A stretch of 64,000 nt of DNA from assembly GCF_029953595.1 (NCBI RefSeq), contig NZ_CP124535.1:3765001-3829000 (forward strand), in the 5' to 3' direction. Both the position numbers and the translations under genes were made by a program. This DNA comes from Fuscovulum ytuae. Lineage in GTDB: Bacteria > Pseudomonadota > Alphaproteobacteria > Rhodobacterales > Rhodobacteraceae. Position 1 is the stretch's first letter. Each line of letters starts with the position of its first letter. Positions 17,243 through 25,449 of this stretch are shown piece by piece. The notes under the pieces were generated by a model that searched no databases, had not been told where the DNA came from, and saw only the letters and a program-made list of their open reading frames with translations.

Positions 17243-17749
17243 GAACGCTGTATTTACCGGGAAGATCGGGCTGCATCGGTTGTGCCCTGTTTTGTGCCGG
17301 GTTTTGTGCAGCATTCTGTGGCCACGCGCGGTGGCTTTGCCGGACGTTAAGGTTAACGCGACTCGGGGGCGGGGTTAATCCCGCGCTGCGGGGGGACTTG
17401 GCCCATTGGGGTGGGCGGCCGCTGGGGACAGCTATCACAGGGGCGCTGGTGGCGTTCTGCGGGCTGGTGCGGTGGGGGGCGGGGACCACCAGAGGGGGGA
17501 GGGGTCCAGGCCTTGCATCGGGGGGATGGGTTCGGGTCTTGCGGATTTGCCAGCGTCGCATGGGGGGAGGCCGGGCATTTGAGTATTTTTGCCAAGATGA
17601 AGGGGGGAGGGTTGGGCCTTGGGGCGAACTTGTCCTTGGGGCGGTGAGGGTGTGGCCAAGGGGCTTGGCCGGGTGCTGCGGTATGCTTGTTCCGGGGGGC
17701 GGACACGGGTTGCATCGGTCGGGCGGGATGGGTAGAAGAGGCCTGCAAC
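17243..17749. other. Gene-free region before tRNA-Gly
   Basis: I see no credible gene in these 507 bases. They hold a short tandem repeat (TTTTGTGC at 17290-17297 and 17302-17309, with TGTGCC just before), G-rich runs, and one copy of the dispersed GAGTATTT...GATGAAG core at 17581. Open frames here run into the tRNA and lack family resemblance. The tRNA promoter presumably lies in the last ~100 bases. Confidence 0.6.
17581..17603 (+). repeat. Dispersed core element, copy B
   Basis: GAGTATTTTT-GCCAAGATGAAGG matches the core found at 13337 and, inverted, at 36766 and 41937. It is followed by GGGGGAGGG. It lies in the gap between the YedK-type gene and tRNA-Gly. Confidence 0.7.
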
Positions 17750-17823
17750 GCGGGCGTTGTGTAATGGTAAGACCCCTGCCTTCCAAGCAGGAGACGCGGG
17801 TTCGATTCCCGCCGCCCGCTCCA
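17750..17823 (+). tRNA. tRNA-Gly(TCC)
   Basis: The acceptor stem GCGGGCG pairs with CGCCCGC, followed by discriminator T and encoded CCA. The D-arm is short (GTGTAATGGTAAGAC), the anticodon loop CTTCCAA reads TCC, and the T-arm is GCGGGTTCGATTCCCGC. Length is 74 bases. No integrase or att-like duplication is seen near it. Confidence 0.97.
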
Positions 17824-17932
17824 GAAAGCTTTCCCACAGTTTTGGATATTGAGCCTTGGGCACGATCGCGTGATCGGGCGTCGGAAGACCGTGGCTGCTG
17901 CGTATATCGTCGGAACAGCGGCGGAGGGCGGG

Positions 17933-18763
17933 ATGCGGCGTGAACGTGGCGAGCGGGAAGAGCGTCGTGCTGAAGGGCTGCGGGCGGATTTGCCGGGGCT
18001 GATCGGGCGGCGGCCGATCCTTGCCGGGTTGGTGGGGGGTGGCGCTGCGCTGGCCTTTGGGGCGGGGCGTGGCGGGGCCGAGGTGACGGGGATCGGGCCG
18101 GATGGGGCGCAATGCGTGGGGATGCCTGCGGAAATGGCGGGGCCCTTTCCGGCGGATGGCACGAATGTGCGCGCGGGGCAGGTGGTGAATATCCTGACCG
18201 AGGCAGGGGTGATCCGCGAGGATATCCGTGAGTCGATCGGCGGGTTGCGGCCCGTGGCGGCGGGGGTGCCCCTGCGGCTGGACCTGCGGTTGGTGGATGT
18301 GCGGCGGGCTTGCGCGCCGCTGGCGGGGCGGGCGGTCTATGTCTGGCAATGCGACGCGGCGGGGGTCTATTCCATCTATGGCGCGCCGGACCGGAATTAT
18401 CTGCGCGGGGTGGCCATCAGCGATGCCGAGGGGCGGGTGCGGATGGTGACGGTGGTGCCGGGGACCTATCCGGGGCGCTGGCCGCATCTGCATTTTGAGG
18501 TCTTTGCCGATGCGGGGGCGGCGGTGGACGGAGGGGCGGCGCTGTTGACCGGGCAATTCGCCTTGCCGGAAGAGGCCTGTCGGGCGGCCTATGCCGCCGA
18601 TGCGGCCTATGCGGCAAGCCGCGTGGCATTGGATGGGGTGCGGTTTGACCGAGACGGGATATTCAGGAACGGCACAGTGGCGGAACGCGCGGCGCAGATG
18701 TTGCGGGTGACGGGCAATACGGGGGGCCTTGTCGCGGTGGGCGAGGTTGGTTTGGTGGTGTGA
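17933..18763 (+). CDS. Exported intradiol ring-cleavage dioxygenase-like protein
   Basis: The start at 17933 follows GGAGGGCGGG and gives 276 residues. Residues ~25-50 (GRRPILAGLVGGGAALAFG) look like a twin-arginine signal. The catalytic domain has the four non-heme Fe(III) ligands expected for the protocatechuate 3,4-dioxygenase beta-like family: Tyr in CDAAGVYSIY, Tyr in VPGTYPGR, and two His in RWPHLHFEV. A Tat export signal and no partner alpha subunit suggest an extracytoplasmic catechol or lignin-fragment dioxygenase of unknown substrate. No other aromatic-degradation gene is nearby. Confidence 0.82.
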   Translation: MRRERGEREERRAEGLRADLPGLIGRRPILAGLVGGGAALAFGAGRGGAEVTGIGPDGAQCVGMPAEMAGPFPADGTNVRAGQVVNILTEAGVIREDIRESIGGLRPVAAGVPLRLDLRLVDVRRACAPLAGRAVYVWQCDAAGVYSIYGAPDRNYLRGVAISDAEGRVRMVTVVPGTYPGRWPHLHFEVFADAGAAVDGGAALLTGQFALPEEACRAAYAADAAYAASRVALDGVRFDRDGIFRNGTVAERAAQMLRVTGNTGGLVAVGEVGLVV

Positions 18764-18862
18764 GGGGGGGGAGGCGAGAGCAATGAAAACGGAAATGGCC
18801 CTGCTTCGGATGCGGGACGCTAGGCCCGTTTAGGGCTGGATCTCTTGAACTGTCGGACCTTT

Positions 18863-18897
18863 GGGGATGTAGCGTGGGGTTCTACCCCATCGTCCCC
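18863..18897. terminator. Hairpin downstream of fabI
   Basis: GGGGATGTAGCGTGGGG folds onto CCCCATCGTCCCC with small internal mismatches, just after the fabI stop on the minus strand and 100 bases after the dioxygenase stop on the plus strand. There is no T tract on either side, so termination is plausible but unproven. Confidence 0.45.
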
Positions 18898-18899
18898 GG

Positions 18900-19709
18900 T
18901 CAGCCCTTGTCGGCCGGGCCGCCGAGATTGTCCTGCTGCGGCATCCCCAGCACATGATAGCCGCCATCGACATGCACCACTTCGCCCGTGGTGAAGCAGC
19001 CGTAATCGGAGGCGAGCCAGACGGCGGTGCCGCCCACGGCTTCCAGCGTGGCGTTGGAGCGGAGGGGGGCGTTCGCCTCGGTATGGCGGTAGGTGGCGCG
19101 GGCGCCGCCGATGGCCGCACCTGCCAGCGTCTTCATCGGACCCGGAGAGACGGCATTGACGCGGATCTTCTGTGGGCCGAGGTCATTGGCGAGATAGCGG
19201 ACAGAGCTTTCCAACGCCGCCTTGGCCACGCCCATGACGTTGTAATTGGGCGTCACGCGGTTTGAGCCGCCATAGGTGAGGGTGATCAGCGTGCCACCTT
19301 CGGGCATCAGTTCCGCCGCGCGGCGCGACACGTCGATGAAGCTGAAGCAGGAAATGGCCAACGAATTGGTGAAATTGCCGCGTGTCGTGTTGATGAAGCG
19401 TCCCGTCAACTCATTCTTGTCGGAATAGGCGATGGCGTGGACGAGGAAATCCATCCGTCCCCAGCGATCTTTCAGCGCGGCGAAGCAGGCGTCGAGGCTT
19501 TCGTCATTGGTCACATCCACATCGACGAGAAAGTCGGAGCCGACGGAGGCCGCGAGGGGGGCGACGCGTTTTCCAAAGGCCTCTCCCTGATAGGAAAACG
19601 CGAGTTCTGCGCCTTCGCGGGCCATGGCGGCGGCAATGCCCCAGGCGATGGAGCGTTCGTTTGCCACGCCCATGATGAGGCCGCGCTTGCCCTTCATCAG
19701 ATCAGCCAT
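18900..19709 (-). CDS. fabI: Enoyl-[acyl-carrier-protein] reductase (NADH), FabI
   Basis: The 269-residue protein is an SDR-type enoyl-ACP reductase that performs the last reduction in each fatty-acid elongation cycle. Diagnostic features are the N-terminal GKRGLIMGVANERSIAWGI nucleotide loop unique to FabI and the catalytic Y-x6-K (YNVMGVAK). The substrate-loop region after SPGPMKTLAGAA and the C-terminal VDGGYHVLGM are also typical. It lies 32 bases after fabB and is probably cotranscribed with it. Confidence 0.96.
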   Translation of the reverse strand: MADLMKGKRGLIMGVANERSIAWGIAAAMAREGAELAFSYQGEAFGKRVAPLAASVGSDFLVDVDVTNDESLDACFAALKDRWGRMDFLVHAIAYSDKNELTGRFINTTRGNFTNSLAISCFSFIDVSRRAAELMPEGGTLITLTYGGSNRVTPNYNVMGVAKAALESSVRYLANDLGPQKIRVNAVSPGPMKTLAGAAIGGARATYRHTEANAPLRSNATLEAVGGTAVWLASDYGCFTTGEVVHVDGGYHVLGMPQQDNLGGPADKG

Positions 19710-19741
19710 GTCCCTGTCCCCTTTGCACGCGGGCCGAAGTG

Positions 19742-20971
19742 TCAGCCGAGATACTTGCTCATCACCAAGGTGGCGTTGGTGCCGCCGAAGCCGAAGCTGT
19801 TAGACAGGACCCCGTCGATATTCACGCCATCGCGCATGGTGGTCACGATTTCCGACGGATCGAGCGCGGGGTCGAGGGTGGTGACATTGGCCGAGGCCGC
19901 GATGAAATTGCCGTTCATCATGAGGAGGGAATAGATCGCCTCATGCACGCCCGTTGCGCCGAGGGAGTGGCCGGTGAGGGATTTGGTCGAGGCGACGGGG
20001 GGCGTGGAGCCCTTGCCAAAGACGCGGCGGATCGCCTCCATCTCGGTCACGTCGCCGACCGGGGTGCTGGTGCCGTGGGAGTTGATATAGTCGATCTTGC
20101 GGCCCTGCGGCAGGGTGGAGAGGGCAAGGCGCATGGAGCGTTCGCCGCCCTCACCGGAGGGGGCGACCATGTCATAGCCATCGGAGGTGGCGCCGTAGCC
20201 GGTGACTTCGGCATAGATCTTGGCGCCACGGGCAAGGGCGTGGTTCAGTTCTTCGAGGACGACCACGCCGCCGCCGCCCGCGATCACGAAACCGTCGCGC
20301 GTGGCGTCATAGGTGCGCGAGGCGGTTGCGGGGGCGTCGTTGTATTTCGAGGACATGGCCCCCATGGCGTCGAAGAGGCAGGAGAGCGTCCAATCCAGTT
20401 CCTCACCGCCGCCGGCGAAGACGATGTCCTGCTTGCCGAATTGGATGAGTTCCGCGCCATTGCCGATGCAATGGGCCGAGGTGGAACAGGCGGACGTGAT
20501 GGAGTAGTTGACGCCCTTGATCTTGAACGGGGTCGCAAGGCAGGCGGAGGTGGTCGAGGACATGCCCTTGGTGACGCCGAAAGGGCCGATCCTTTTGGGG
20601 CTGCCGGTTTCGCGCACCACGTTATGGGCCTTGAAGAAGGATTTTGTCGAGGGGCCACCGGACCCCACGATGATGCCAGTGCGGTCGTTGGAGATGTCTT
20701 TTTCTTCCAGCCCCGAGTCCTTGATCGCCTGATCCATGGCGATGAAGTTATAGGCCGCGCCATCGCCCATGAAGCGCAGGTCGCGTTTGTCGATATGGTC
20801 TTCCAGCACGATATTGGGCTGGCCGTGGACCTGTGAGCGGAAGCCACGCTCGGCATATTCGGGGGCGAAGACGATGCCGGATTTGCCCGCGCGGAGCGAG
20901 GCCTCTACCTCGGCCGCGGTATTGCCGATGGGTGAGACGATGCCGATCCCGGTGATGACGACGCGACGCAT
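19742..20971 (-). CDS. fabB: 3-oxoacyl-[ACP] synthase I, FabB
   Basis: The start at 20971 follows GGAGG and gives 409 residues beginning [18 protein letters not shown]. The Cys-His-His triad is visible: [12 protein letters not shown] near residue 160, then [11 protein letters not shown] and [12 protein letters not shown]. The FabB type (unsaturated fatty acid synthesis with FabA) is supported by a fabA gene about 500 bases upstream on the same strand. Elongation of cis-3-decenoyl-ACP is its expected role. Confidence 0.95.
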   Translation of the reverse strand: MRRVVITGIGIVSPIGNTAAEVEASLRAGKSGIVFAPEYAERGFRSQVHGQPNIVLEDHIDKRDLRFMGDGAAYNFIAMDQAIKDSGLEEKDISNDRTGIIVGSGGPSTKSFFKAHNVVRETGSPKRIGPFGVTKGMSSTTSACLATPFKIKGVNYSITSACSTSAHCIGNGAELIQFGKQDIVFAGGGEELDWTLSCLFDAMGAMSSKYNDAPATASRTYDATRDGFVIAGGGGVVVLEELNHALARGAKIYAEVTGYGATSDGYDMVAPSGEGGERSMRLALSTLPQGRKIDYINSHGTSTPVGDVTEMEAIRRVFGKGSTPPVASTKSLTGHSLGATGVHEAIYSLLMMNGNFIAASANVTTLDPALDPSEIVTTMRDGVNIDGVLSNSFGFGGTNATLVMSKYLG

Positions 20972-21098
20972 GCGGCCTCCTTCTCGATGGTCTTGGATTG
21001 TCTCTAAGGGAGAGGGGGGAAAGGGGCAAGGGGATTGGGGTTGTCTGAGGCAGGGCGGCGGGGAAGGATGGGCCATTGGACTGGGGGGGGAGGGCAAG

Positions 21099-21470
21099 AT
21101 GGACCGGGTGACGGGCGGGTGTCTGTGCGGCGCGGTGCGGGTCGTGGCGGAGGGTGAACCGTTGCGGGTGGGGCTGTGCCATTGCATGGACTGCCGCAAG
21201 CATCATGGGGCGGTGTTCCATGCCTCGGCGATCTATGCGGAGGGGCGCGTCGCGGTGACGGGAAAGGTGGGGGAGTATCGGGGGCGGTGCTTTTGCCCGG
21301 TCTGCGGATCGTCGGTCTTTTCGCGCAGCCCCGGCGAGGTGGAGGTGCATCTGGGGGCGCTGGACGAGGTGGGGGTTTTTGCACCGTCGTATGAATTGTG
21401 GACTGTGCGGCGGGAGGGGTGGTTGCCGGAGTTTCCGGGGATGGTGGCGTATGTGGGGGATCGGGAGTAG
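21099..21470 (+). CDS. GFA/CENP-V domain protein
   Basis: The product (123 aa from ATG 21099) carries the zinc-cysteine pattern of the GFA (glutathione-dependent formaldehyde-activating) fold: [20 protein letters not shown] and FCPVCGSS. Most members of this family have unknown chemistry, and true Gfa activity is disputed. It lies on the plus strand between fabB and fabA, which are both on the minus strand. It is therefore divergent from fabB and convergent with fabA, an apparent insertion into the fab cluster. Confidence 0.88.
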   Translation: MDRVTGGCLCGAVRVVAEGEPLRVGLCHCMDCRKHHGAVFHASAIYAEGRVAVTGKVGEYRGRCFCPVCGSSVFSRSPGEVEVHLGALDEVGVFAPSYELWTVRREGWLPEFPGMVAYVGDRE

Positions 21471-21502
21471 GGCGGGGTGCGTGCGGGCACGCACCCTAAG
21501 GG

Positions 21503-22012
21503 TTACGCCTCGCTGAGCGCGACCTTCATGTCCTTGACGATGTAGATCACTTCGCCATCCGCCTCGACGATCCCATCGGCCACGCCCATGGTCAGGCGGC
21601 GGGTTTGCAGGGCCTTGGTGAAATCAACCTTGTAGGTCAGCATCTTGCGGTCGGGGCGGACCATGCCGGTCAGCTTCACCTCGCCCACGCCCAGCGCGTA
21701 GCCGCGACCCTGCCAGCCGCGCCAGCCGAGGTTGAAGCCCGTGAGTTGCCACAGGCCATCAAGGCCAAGGCAGCCGGGCATGATCGGGTTGCCGGGGAAA
21801 TGGCAGTCGAAGAACCACAGGTCGGGCGTGATGTCGAATTCCGCCACGACATGGCCCTTGCCATGAAGGCCGCCTTCTTCCGAAATGTCGGTGATGCGGT
21901 CCATCATCAGCATGGGGGGGGCGGGAAGCTGGGCATTGCCGGGACCGAAAAGTTCCCCGCGGGCGCATTTCAGGAGGGCGTCGCGGTCAAAGCTGTTCGG
22001 ATAGGCGGCCAT
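21503..22012 (-). CDS. fabA: 3-hydroxydecanoyl-[ACP] dehydratase/isomerase, FabA
   Basis: FabA dehydrates 3-hydroxydecanoyl-ACP and isomerises the product to the cis-3 enoyl form, opening the anaerobic unsaturated fatty-acid route. The start at 22012 gives 169 residues ([20 protein letters not shown]), the family length; an ATG at 22036 would add eight residues. The catalytic pair is visible as His71 in [12 protein letters not shown] and Asp85 in LGLDGLWQ. It is divergent from irr, with a 176-bp gap that should hold both promoters. Confidence 0.95.
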   Translation of the reverse strand: MAAYPNSFDRDALLKCARGELFGPGNAQLPAPPMLMMDRITDISEEGGLHGKGHVVAEFDITPDLWFFDCHFPGNPIMPGCLGLDGLWQLTGFNLGWRGWQGRGYALGVGEVKLTGMVRPDRKMLTYKVDFTKALQTRRLTMGVADGIVEADGEVIYIVKDMKVALSEA

Positions 22013-22188
22013 GAAGATCGGTTCCCGGTTTGTCATTTTTTCGTCAAATCCCCCTGTATCACCCGCATGGAAGGGGTGGCAAGGGTCGTGGAGTGGCCGT
22101 GAAATGGAGGGGCCGGGGGGCGCTGCGACCTATTTTCATTTGTATTTTCGGCCTGTCCCGCCGTATATGACAATGAGAGACAGATTTT

Positions 22189-22617
22189 ATGGACGACGGC
22201 ATGACGCTGACGGCACAGGATCGCGGGACGGATTGGCTGGCGCGGGGAGGGCTTCGCCCGACACGGCAGCGGCTGGCCTTGGCCGCGCTGCTGGTGGGCG
22301 ATGGCGAGGATCGGCATGTGACGGCGGAAAGCCTTTACGCGCTGGCCGAGCAGTCGGGCGAGAAGGTGTCTCTTGCCACGGTCTATAACACGCTGCGCGC
22401 CTTTTGCGAGGCGGGGTTGATGAACGAGGTCGTGGTGGATGGGTCGAAAAGCTATTTCGACACACGGATGGATGATCATCCGCATTTCTATTGGGAAGAC
22501 AGTGCCACGCTGACCGATGCCCCGGCCGAGGATCTGCGGATCGAGGGCCTGCCTGCCGCGCCTGAGGGGATGCAGGTGGCGCGGGTCGATGTGGTGATCC
22601 GGCTGAAGCGCGCCTGA
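22189..22617 (+). CDS. irr: Iron response regulator Irr (Fur family)
   Basis: The 142-residue protein has the Fur-type winged helix (RGGLRPTRQRLALAALLV, KVSLATVYNTLRAFCEAGL). It also has the Irr-type DDHPHFYWEDS histidine cluster in place of the canonical Fur metal sites. In alphaproteobacteria Irr controls heme synthesis and iron uptake and is destabilised by heme. The N-terminal GCW-type heme motif of Bradyrhizobium Irr is absent, as in other Rhodobacterales. It is divergent from fabA, an arrangement I expect in this order. Confidence 0.92.
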   Translation: MDDGMTLTAQDRGTDWLARGGLRPTRQRLALAALLVGDGEDRHVTAESLYALAEQSGEKVSLATVYNTLRAFCEAGLMNEVVVDGSKSYFDTRMDDHPHFYWEDSATLTDAPAEDLRIEGLPAAPEGMQVARVDVVIRLKRA

Positions 22618-22727
22618 GGGCGGCGGGGAGACCCTGCCCACTGGCTGGCGATTGGGACGGCAGCGCCAATTCATGACATTTGGGGTTTGCGGGATGTGGT
22701 CGGGTGGAACCCCACCTTCCCGAAAGG

Positions 22728-22752
22728 GGCGGCCTACCGGGGGCAGGCCGCC
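22728..22752 (-). terminator. Hairpin downstream of the fasciclin gene
   Basis: GGCGGCCT and AGGCCGCC form a perfect 8-bp stem 11 bases beyond the fasciclin stop. On the minus strand only CCTTTC follows, a weak T tract. Confidence 0.55.
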
Positions 22753-22762
22753 GCTTGGTGGA

Positions 22763-23314
22763 TCACTTCGGGACGAGGACCGCGTTCACGACGTGGATGA
22801 CACCGTTCGACTGGTTCACGTCGGCGATGGTCACCCGTGACGCATTGCCGCTTTCGTCGATGAGATAGAGGTTGCGGCCCTTCACCTGCGCCGAGAGCGC
22901 GTCCCCCGAGACGGTTTGCATGTGGTAGAAACCGTCTGCGGAATTGCGGGCGCGGCGCATGATCTCTGCACCCGACAATTTGCCCGCGACGACATGGGCG
23001 GTCAGGACCTTGACCAGCAGGTCCTTGTTTTCCGGCTTGAGCAGGGTGTCGACGGTGCCTTCCGGCAGGGCGGCGAAGGCGTCGTTCACCGGGGCGAAGA
23101 CGGTGAAGGGGCCTGCAGATTGCAGCGTTTCGACCAGACCTGCGGCCTGTACGGCGGCGACGAGGGTGGTGTGATCGGCCGAGTTCACGGCGTTTTCGAC
23201 AATGTTCTTGTCTGCGAACATGGGGGCACCGCCCACCATCGGATTGTCTTGGGCAACTGCCGGCGCGGCGAGCAGGGCGGTGAGGGCGAGGGTGCGGAAG
23301 GTGGTTTTGAACAT
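22763..23314 (-). CDS. Exported fasciclin (FAS1) domain protein
   Basis: The 183-residue protein has a Sec signal peptide (MFKTTFRTLALTALLAAPAVA) and one FAS1 domain. H1-like TLVAAVQAAGLVETLQSAGPFTVFAPVNDAFAALP and H2-like VTIADVNQSNGVIHVVNAVLVP blocks are clear. Single FAS1 proteins are adhesion-related and periplasmic or surface-located. It is flanked by irr and the sugar operon, both on the plus strand, and is probably monocistronic. Confidence 0.93.
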   Translation of the reverse strand: MFKTTFRTLALTALLAAPAVAQDNPMVGGAPMFADKNIVENAVNSADHTTLVAAVQAAGLVETLQSAGPFTVFAPVNDAFAALPEGTVDTLLKPENKDLLVKVLTAHVVAGKLSGAEIMRRARNSADGFYHMQTVSGDALSAQVKGRNLYLIDESGNASRVTIADVNQSNGVIHVVNAVLVPK

Positions 23315-23455
23315 GGGTCTTCTCCGATCTGGGGCGGCGGAACCGTTCCATCCGCCCTGTGCCGAGACCTACGAGGGGTGGCGGAGGAAAGTTTCGCCTG
23401 CCTCTGCACGGGGTGCGGCGGGCTTGATCGGGGGGCGGGGGTGGGATAGGCTTTG

Positions 23456-23469
23456 TGGAAACGTTTCCA
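23456..23469. promoter_or_regulatory. LacI-family operator candidate
   Basis: TGGAAACGTTTCCA is a perfect 14-base palindrome with the central CG typical of LacI/GalR-family operators. It ends one base before the GAGGGG ribosome site of the aldolase gene, so a bound repressor would block early transcription of the three-gene sugar operon. No LacI gene is in the window. Confidence 0.7.
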
Positions 23470-23482
23470 TGAGGGGATCACG

Positions 23483-24313
23483 ATGAAAACCGCCCGGATG
23501 AACCGCCTTTTTGCCCCGTCGGGGATGTGTTTCGACGTGGCGATCGATCACGGGATGTTCAACGAGCGGAGCTTTCTGGGCGGGATCGAGGATATGGGGC
23601 GGGCGATCCGCACGGTGGCGGCGGCGCGGCCTGATGCGATCCAGCTGCCGCCGGGGACGGCGCCCTTGTTGCAGGCCATTCCGGGGAAGGAGAAGCCTGC
23701 GCTGGTGCTGCGGACGGATATTGCCAATGTCTATGGCACGCCTTTGCCGCGCGCGCTGTTTTCGGAGGTGATCGACCGGGCGGTGGAGCAGGGCGTGGTG
23801 CTGGATGCGGCCTGTGTTGTGGTGAACCTGCTGATGCTGCCTGATCAGCCCGAGGTCTATCGCGCCTGCCTGCGCAACGTGAATGCCCTGAAGCGGGAAT
23901 GCGAGATCATGGGAATGCCCTTGATGGTGGAGCCTTTGGTCATGCAGGACAATGCCAAGGGCGGCTATATGGTGGATGGGGATATCGACAAGATTTTGCC
24001 CTTGGTCCGGCAGGCGGCGGAATTGGGGGCGGATATCATCAAGGCGGACCCGTGCGCGGAGGTGCAGGAGTATCATCGGGTGATCGAGATTGCCCAAGGC
24101 CTGCCCGTTCTGGTGCGGGGCGGGGGGCGGGTGTCGGATGCCGAAATCCTGTCGCGGACGGCGGAGTTGATGCGGCAGGGGGCGCGCGGCATCGTTTATG
24201 GGCGCAATGTGATCCAGCATCCCGATCCGGGCGGGATGACGCGGGCCTTGATGGCGGTGGTGCATGAGGGGGCGTCGCCTGAGGTCGCGCTTGCCATGAT
24301 CGGGGGGGCGTGA
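23483..24313 (+). CDS. DhnA-type class I aldolase
   Basis: The start at 23483 (SD GAGGGG) gives 276 residues. The TIM-barrel motifs of the DhnA/DeoC/LacD aldolase group are present: FDVAIDHGMF near the N-terminus, the Schiff-base Lys in ADIIKADPCAEV, and the phosphate-binding VLVRGGGRV and ARGIVYGRNVIQ. The enzyme should cleave a phosphorylated keto-sugar; the exact substrate is unknown. It is the first gene of a tightly coupled operon with an oxidoreductase and a PfkB kinase. That fits a route in which a sugar is oxidised or epimerised, phosphorylated, then split. Confidence 0.85.
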   Translation: MKTARMNRLFAPSGMCFDVAIDHGMFNERSFLGGIEDMGRAIRTVAAARPDAIQLPPGTAPLLQAIPGKEKPALVLRTDIANVYGTPLPRALFSEVIDRAVEQGVVLDAACVVVNLLMLPDQPEVYRACLRNVNALKRECEIMGMPLMVEPLVMQDNAKGGYMVDGDIDKILPLVRQAAELGADIIKADPCAEVQEYHRVIEIAQGLPVLVRGGGRVSDAEILSRTAELMRQGARGIVYGRNVIQHPDPGGMTRALMAVVHEGASPEVALAMIGGA

Positions 24314-25449
24314 TGCGCGAGGTTCGGTTCGGCATCATTGGCTGCGGGTTGATGGGGCGGGAGTTTGCCTCTGCTGCCGCGCGCTGGATGCATCTGACGG
24401 GGATGAAGGCGCGGCCACGGATCGTGGCGGTTTGCGACACGAACCCCGCGTTGATGGGGTGGTTCACCGATGCGCTGGGGCCGGTGCAGGTGACGGCGGA
24501 TTACCGGGAACTGCTGGCCAATCCCGAGGTGGAGGCGGTTTATTGCGCCGTGCCGCATGTGCTGCATGCCGAGATTTACCCCGCGATATTGGCGGCTGGG
24601 AAGCATCTGTTGGGGGAAAAGCCCTTTGGGATGGATCTGGCGCAGAACCGGGCGATCATGGCGGCCATCGCGGCGCGGCCCGATCTGATGGTGCGCTGTT
24701 CATCCGAGATGCCTTTTTATCCCGGTGCGCAGAAGGTGGTGGAGTTTGTCCGGTCCGGCGCGGTGGGGCCTATGTTGGAGGTGGAGGCGGCTTTCCTGCA
24801 TTCTTCGGACATCAACCCCGATAAGCCCATCAATTGGAAGCGGATGGCGGGGGTGAATGGCGATTATGGCTGCATGGGTGATTTGGGGATGCATGTGCTG
24901 CATGTGCCGCTGCGCCTTGGCTGGCGGCCTGCGCGGGTGACGGCATCGCTGGTCAAGCGGGTGGAGACGCGGCCCGATGGCAAGGGCGGGCGTGCGGCTT
25001 GCGATACATGGGACAATGCGACGATCACTTGCCATGTGCCGGATCGGGCGGGCGATTTCCCCATGGTTCTGAAGACATGGCGGATTGCGCCGGGAGAGGC
25101 GAATACGTGGTCGATCCGGGTGCTGGGGATGAAGGGGTCGGCGTTCTTTACGACCAAGTCGCCACGGCAATGGTCCTATATGCGCTATGAGGCGGGCGGG
25201 GCGCAGGGCTGGGTGACCGAGGACCTTGGCTATACGCCTTTGTTCGGGGCGATCACGGGCGGGATTTTCGAGTTCGGCTTTACGGACGCCATCCAGCAGA
25301 TGTGGGCGGCTTTTGTGGATGAGTTGGCGGGGGGCGATGCGAAGGGTTTTCCCTGCGCCACGCCAGACGAGGCTGCGGCGCATCATGCGGTGCTGACGGC
25401 GGCCTTGCAGGCGGGGGTGAGCGGGCAGTCGGTGGGGGTGGTCTATTGA
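24313..25449 (+). CDS. Gfo/Idh/MocA family oxidoreductase
   Basis: The 378-residue protein starts in a TGATG overlap with the aldolase stop. The N-terminal Rossmann fold has RFGIIGCGLMGREFA, and the family EKPFGMDLAQN motif (LLGEKPFG) holds the catalytic Lys. The second domain has the GDYGCMGDLGMHVLHVP segment with the substrate-site His. Such NAD(P)-dependent enzymes oxidise sugars, sugar acids or inositols. The ring hydroxyl acted on cannot be read from sequence. It is translationally coupled on both sides. Confidence 0.87.
   Translation: MREVRFGIIGCGLMGREFASAAARWMHLTGMKARPRIVAVCDTNPALMGWFTDALGPVQVTADYRELLANPEVEAVYCAVPHVLHAEIYPAILAAGKHLLGEKPFGMDLAQNRAIMAAIAARPDLMVRCSSEMPFYPGAQKVVEFVRSGAVGPMLEVEAAFLHSSDINPDKPINWKRMAGVNGDYGCMGDLGMHVLHVPLRLGWRPARVTASLVKRVETRPDGKGGRAACDTWDNATITCHVPDRAGDFPMVLKTWRIAPGEANTWSIRVLGMKGSAFFTTKSPRQWSYMRYEAGGAQGWVTEDLGYTPLFGAITGGIFEFGFTDAIQQMWAAFVDELAGGDAKGFPCATPDEAAAHHAVLTAALQAGVSGQSVGVVY

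Noticed and set aside
15662-17314. 550-codon open frame on the minus strand
   Set aside because: It is antisense to the 5'-nucleotidase and YedK-type genes and spans an intrinsic terminator; no domain is recognisable.
17750-17823. tRNA-Gly as an integration site
   Set aside because: No integrase and no downstream duplicate of the tRNA 3' end were seen.
17398-17943. Open frames overlapping the tRNA-Gly region
   Set aside because: They pass through a well-formed tRNA and G-rich spacer with no ribosome site or family resemblance.
19739-20836. 365-codon plus-strand frame opposite fabB
   Set aside because: It is complementary to conserved fabB codons; the coding strand is certain from the Cys-His-His motifs.
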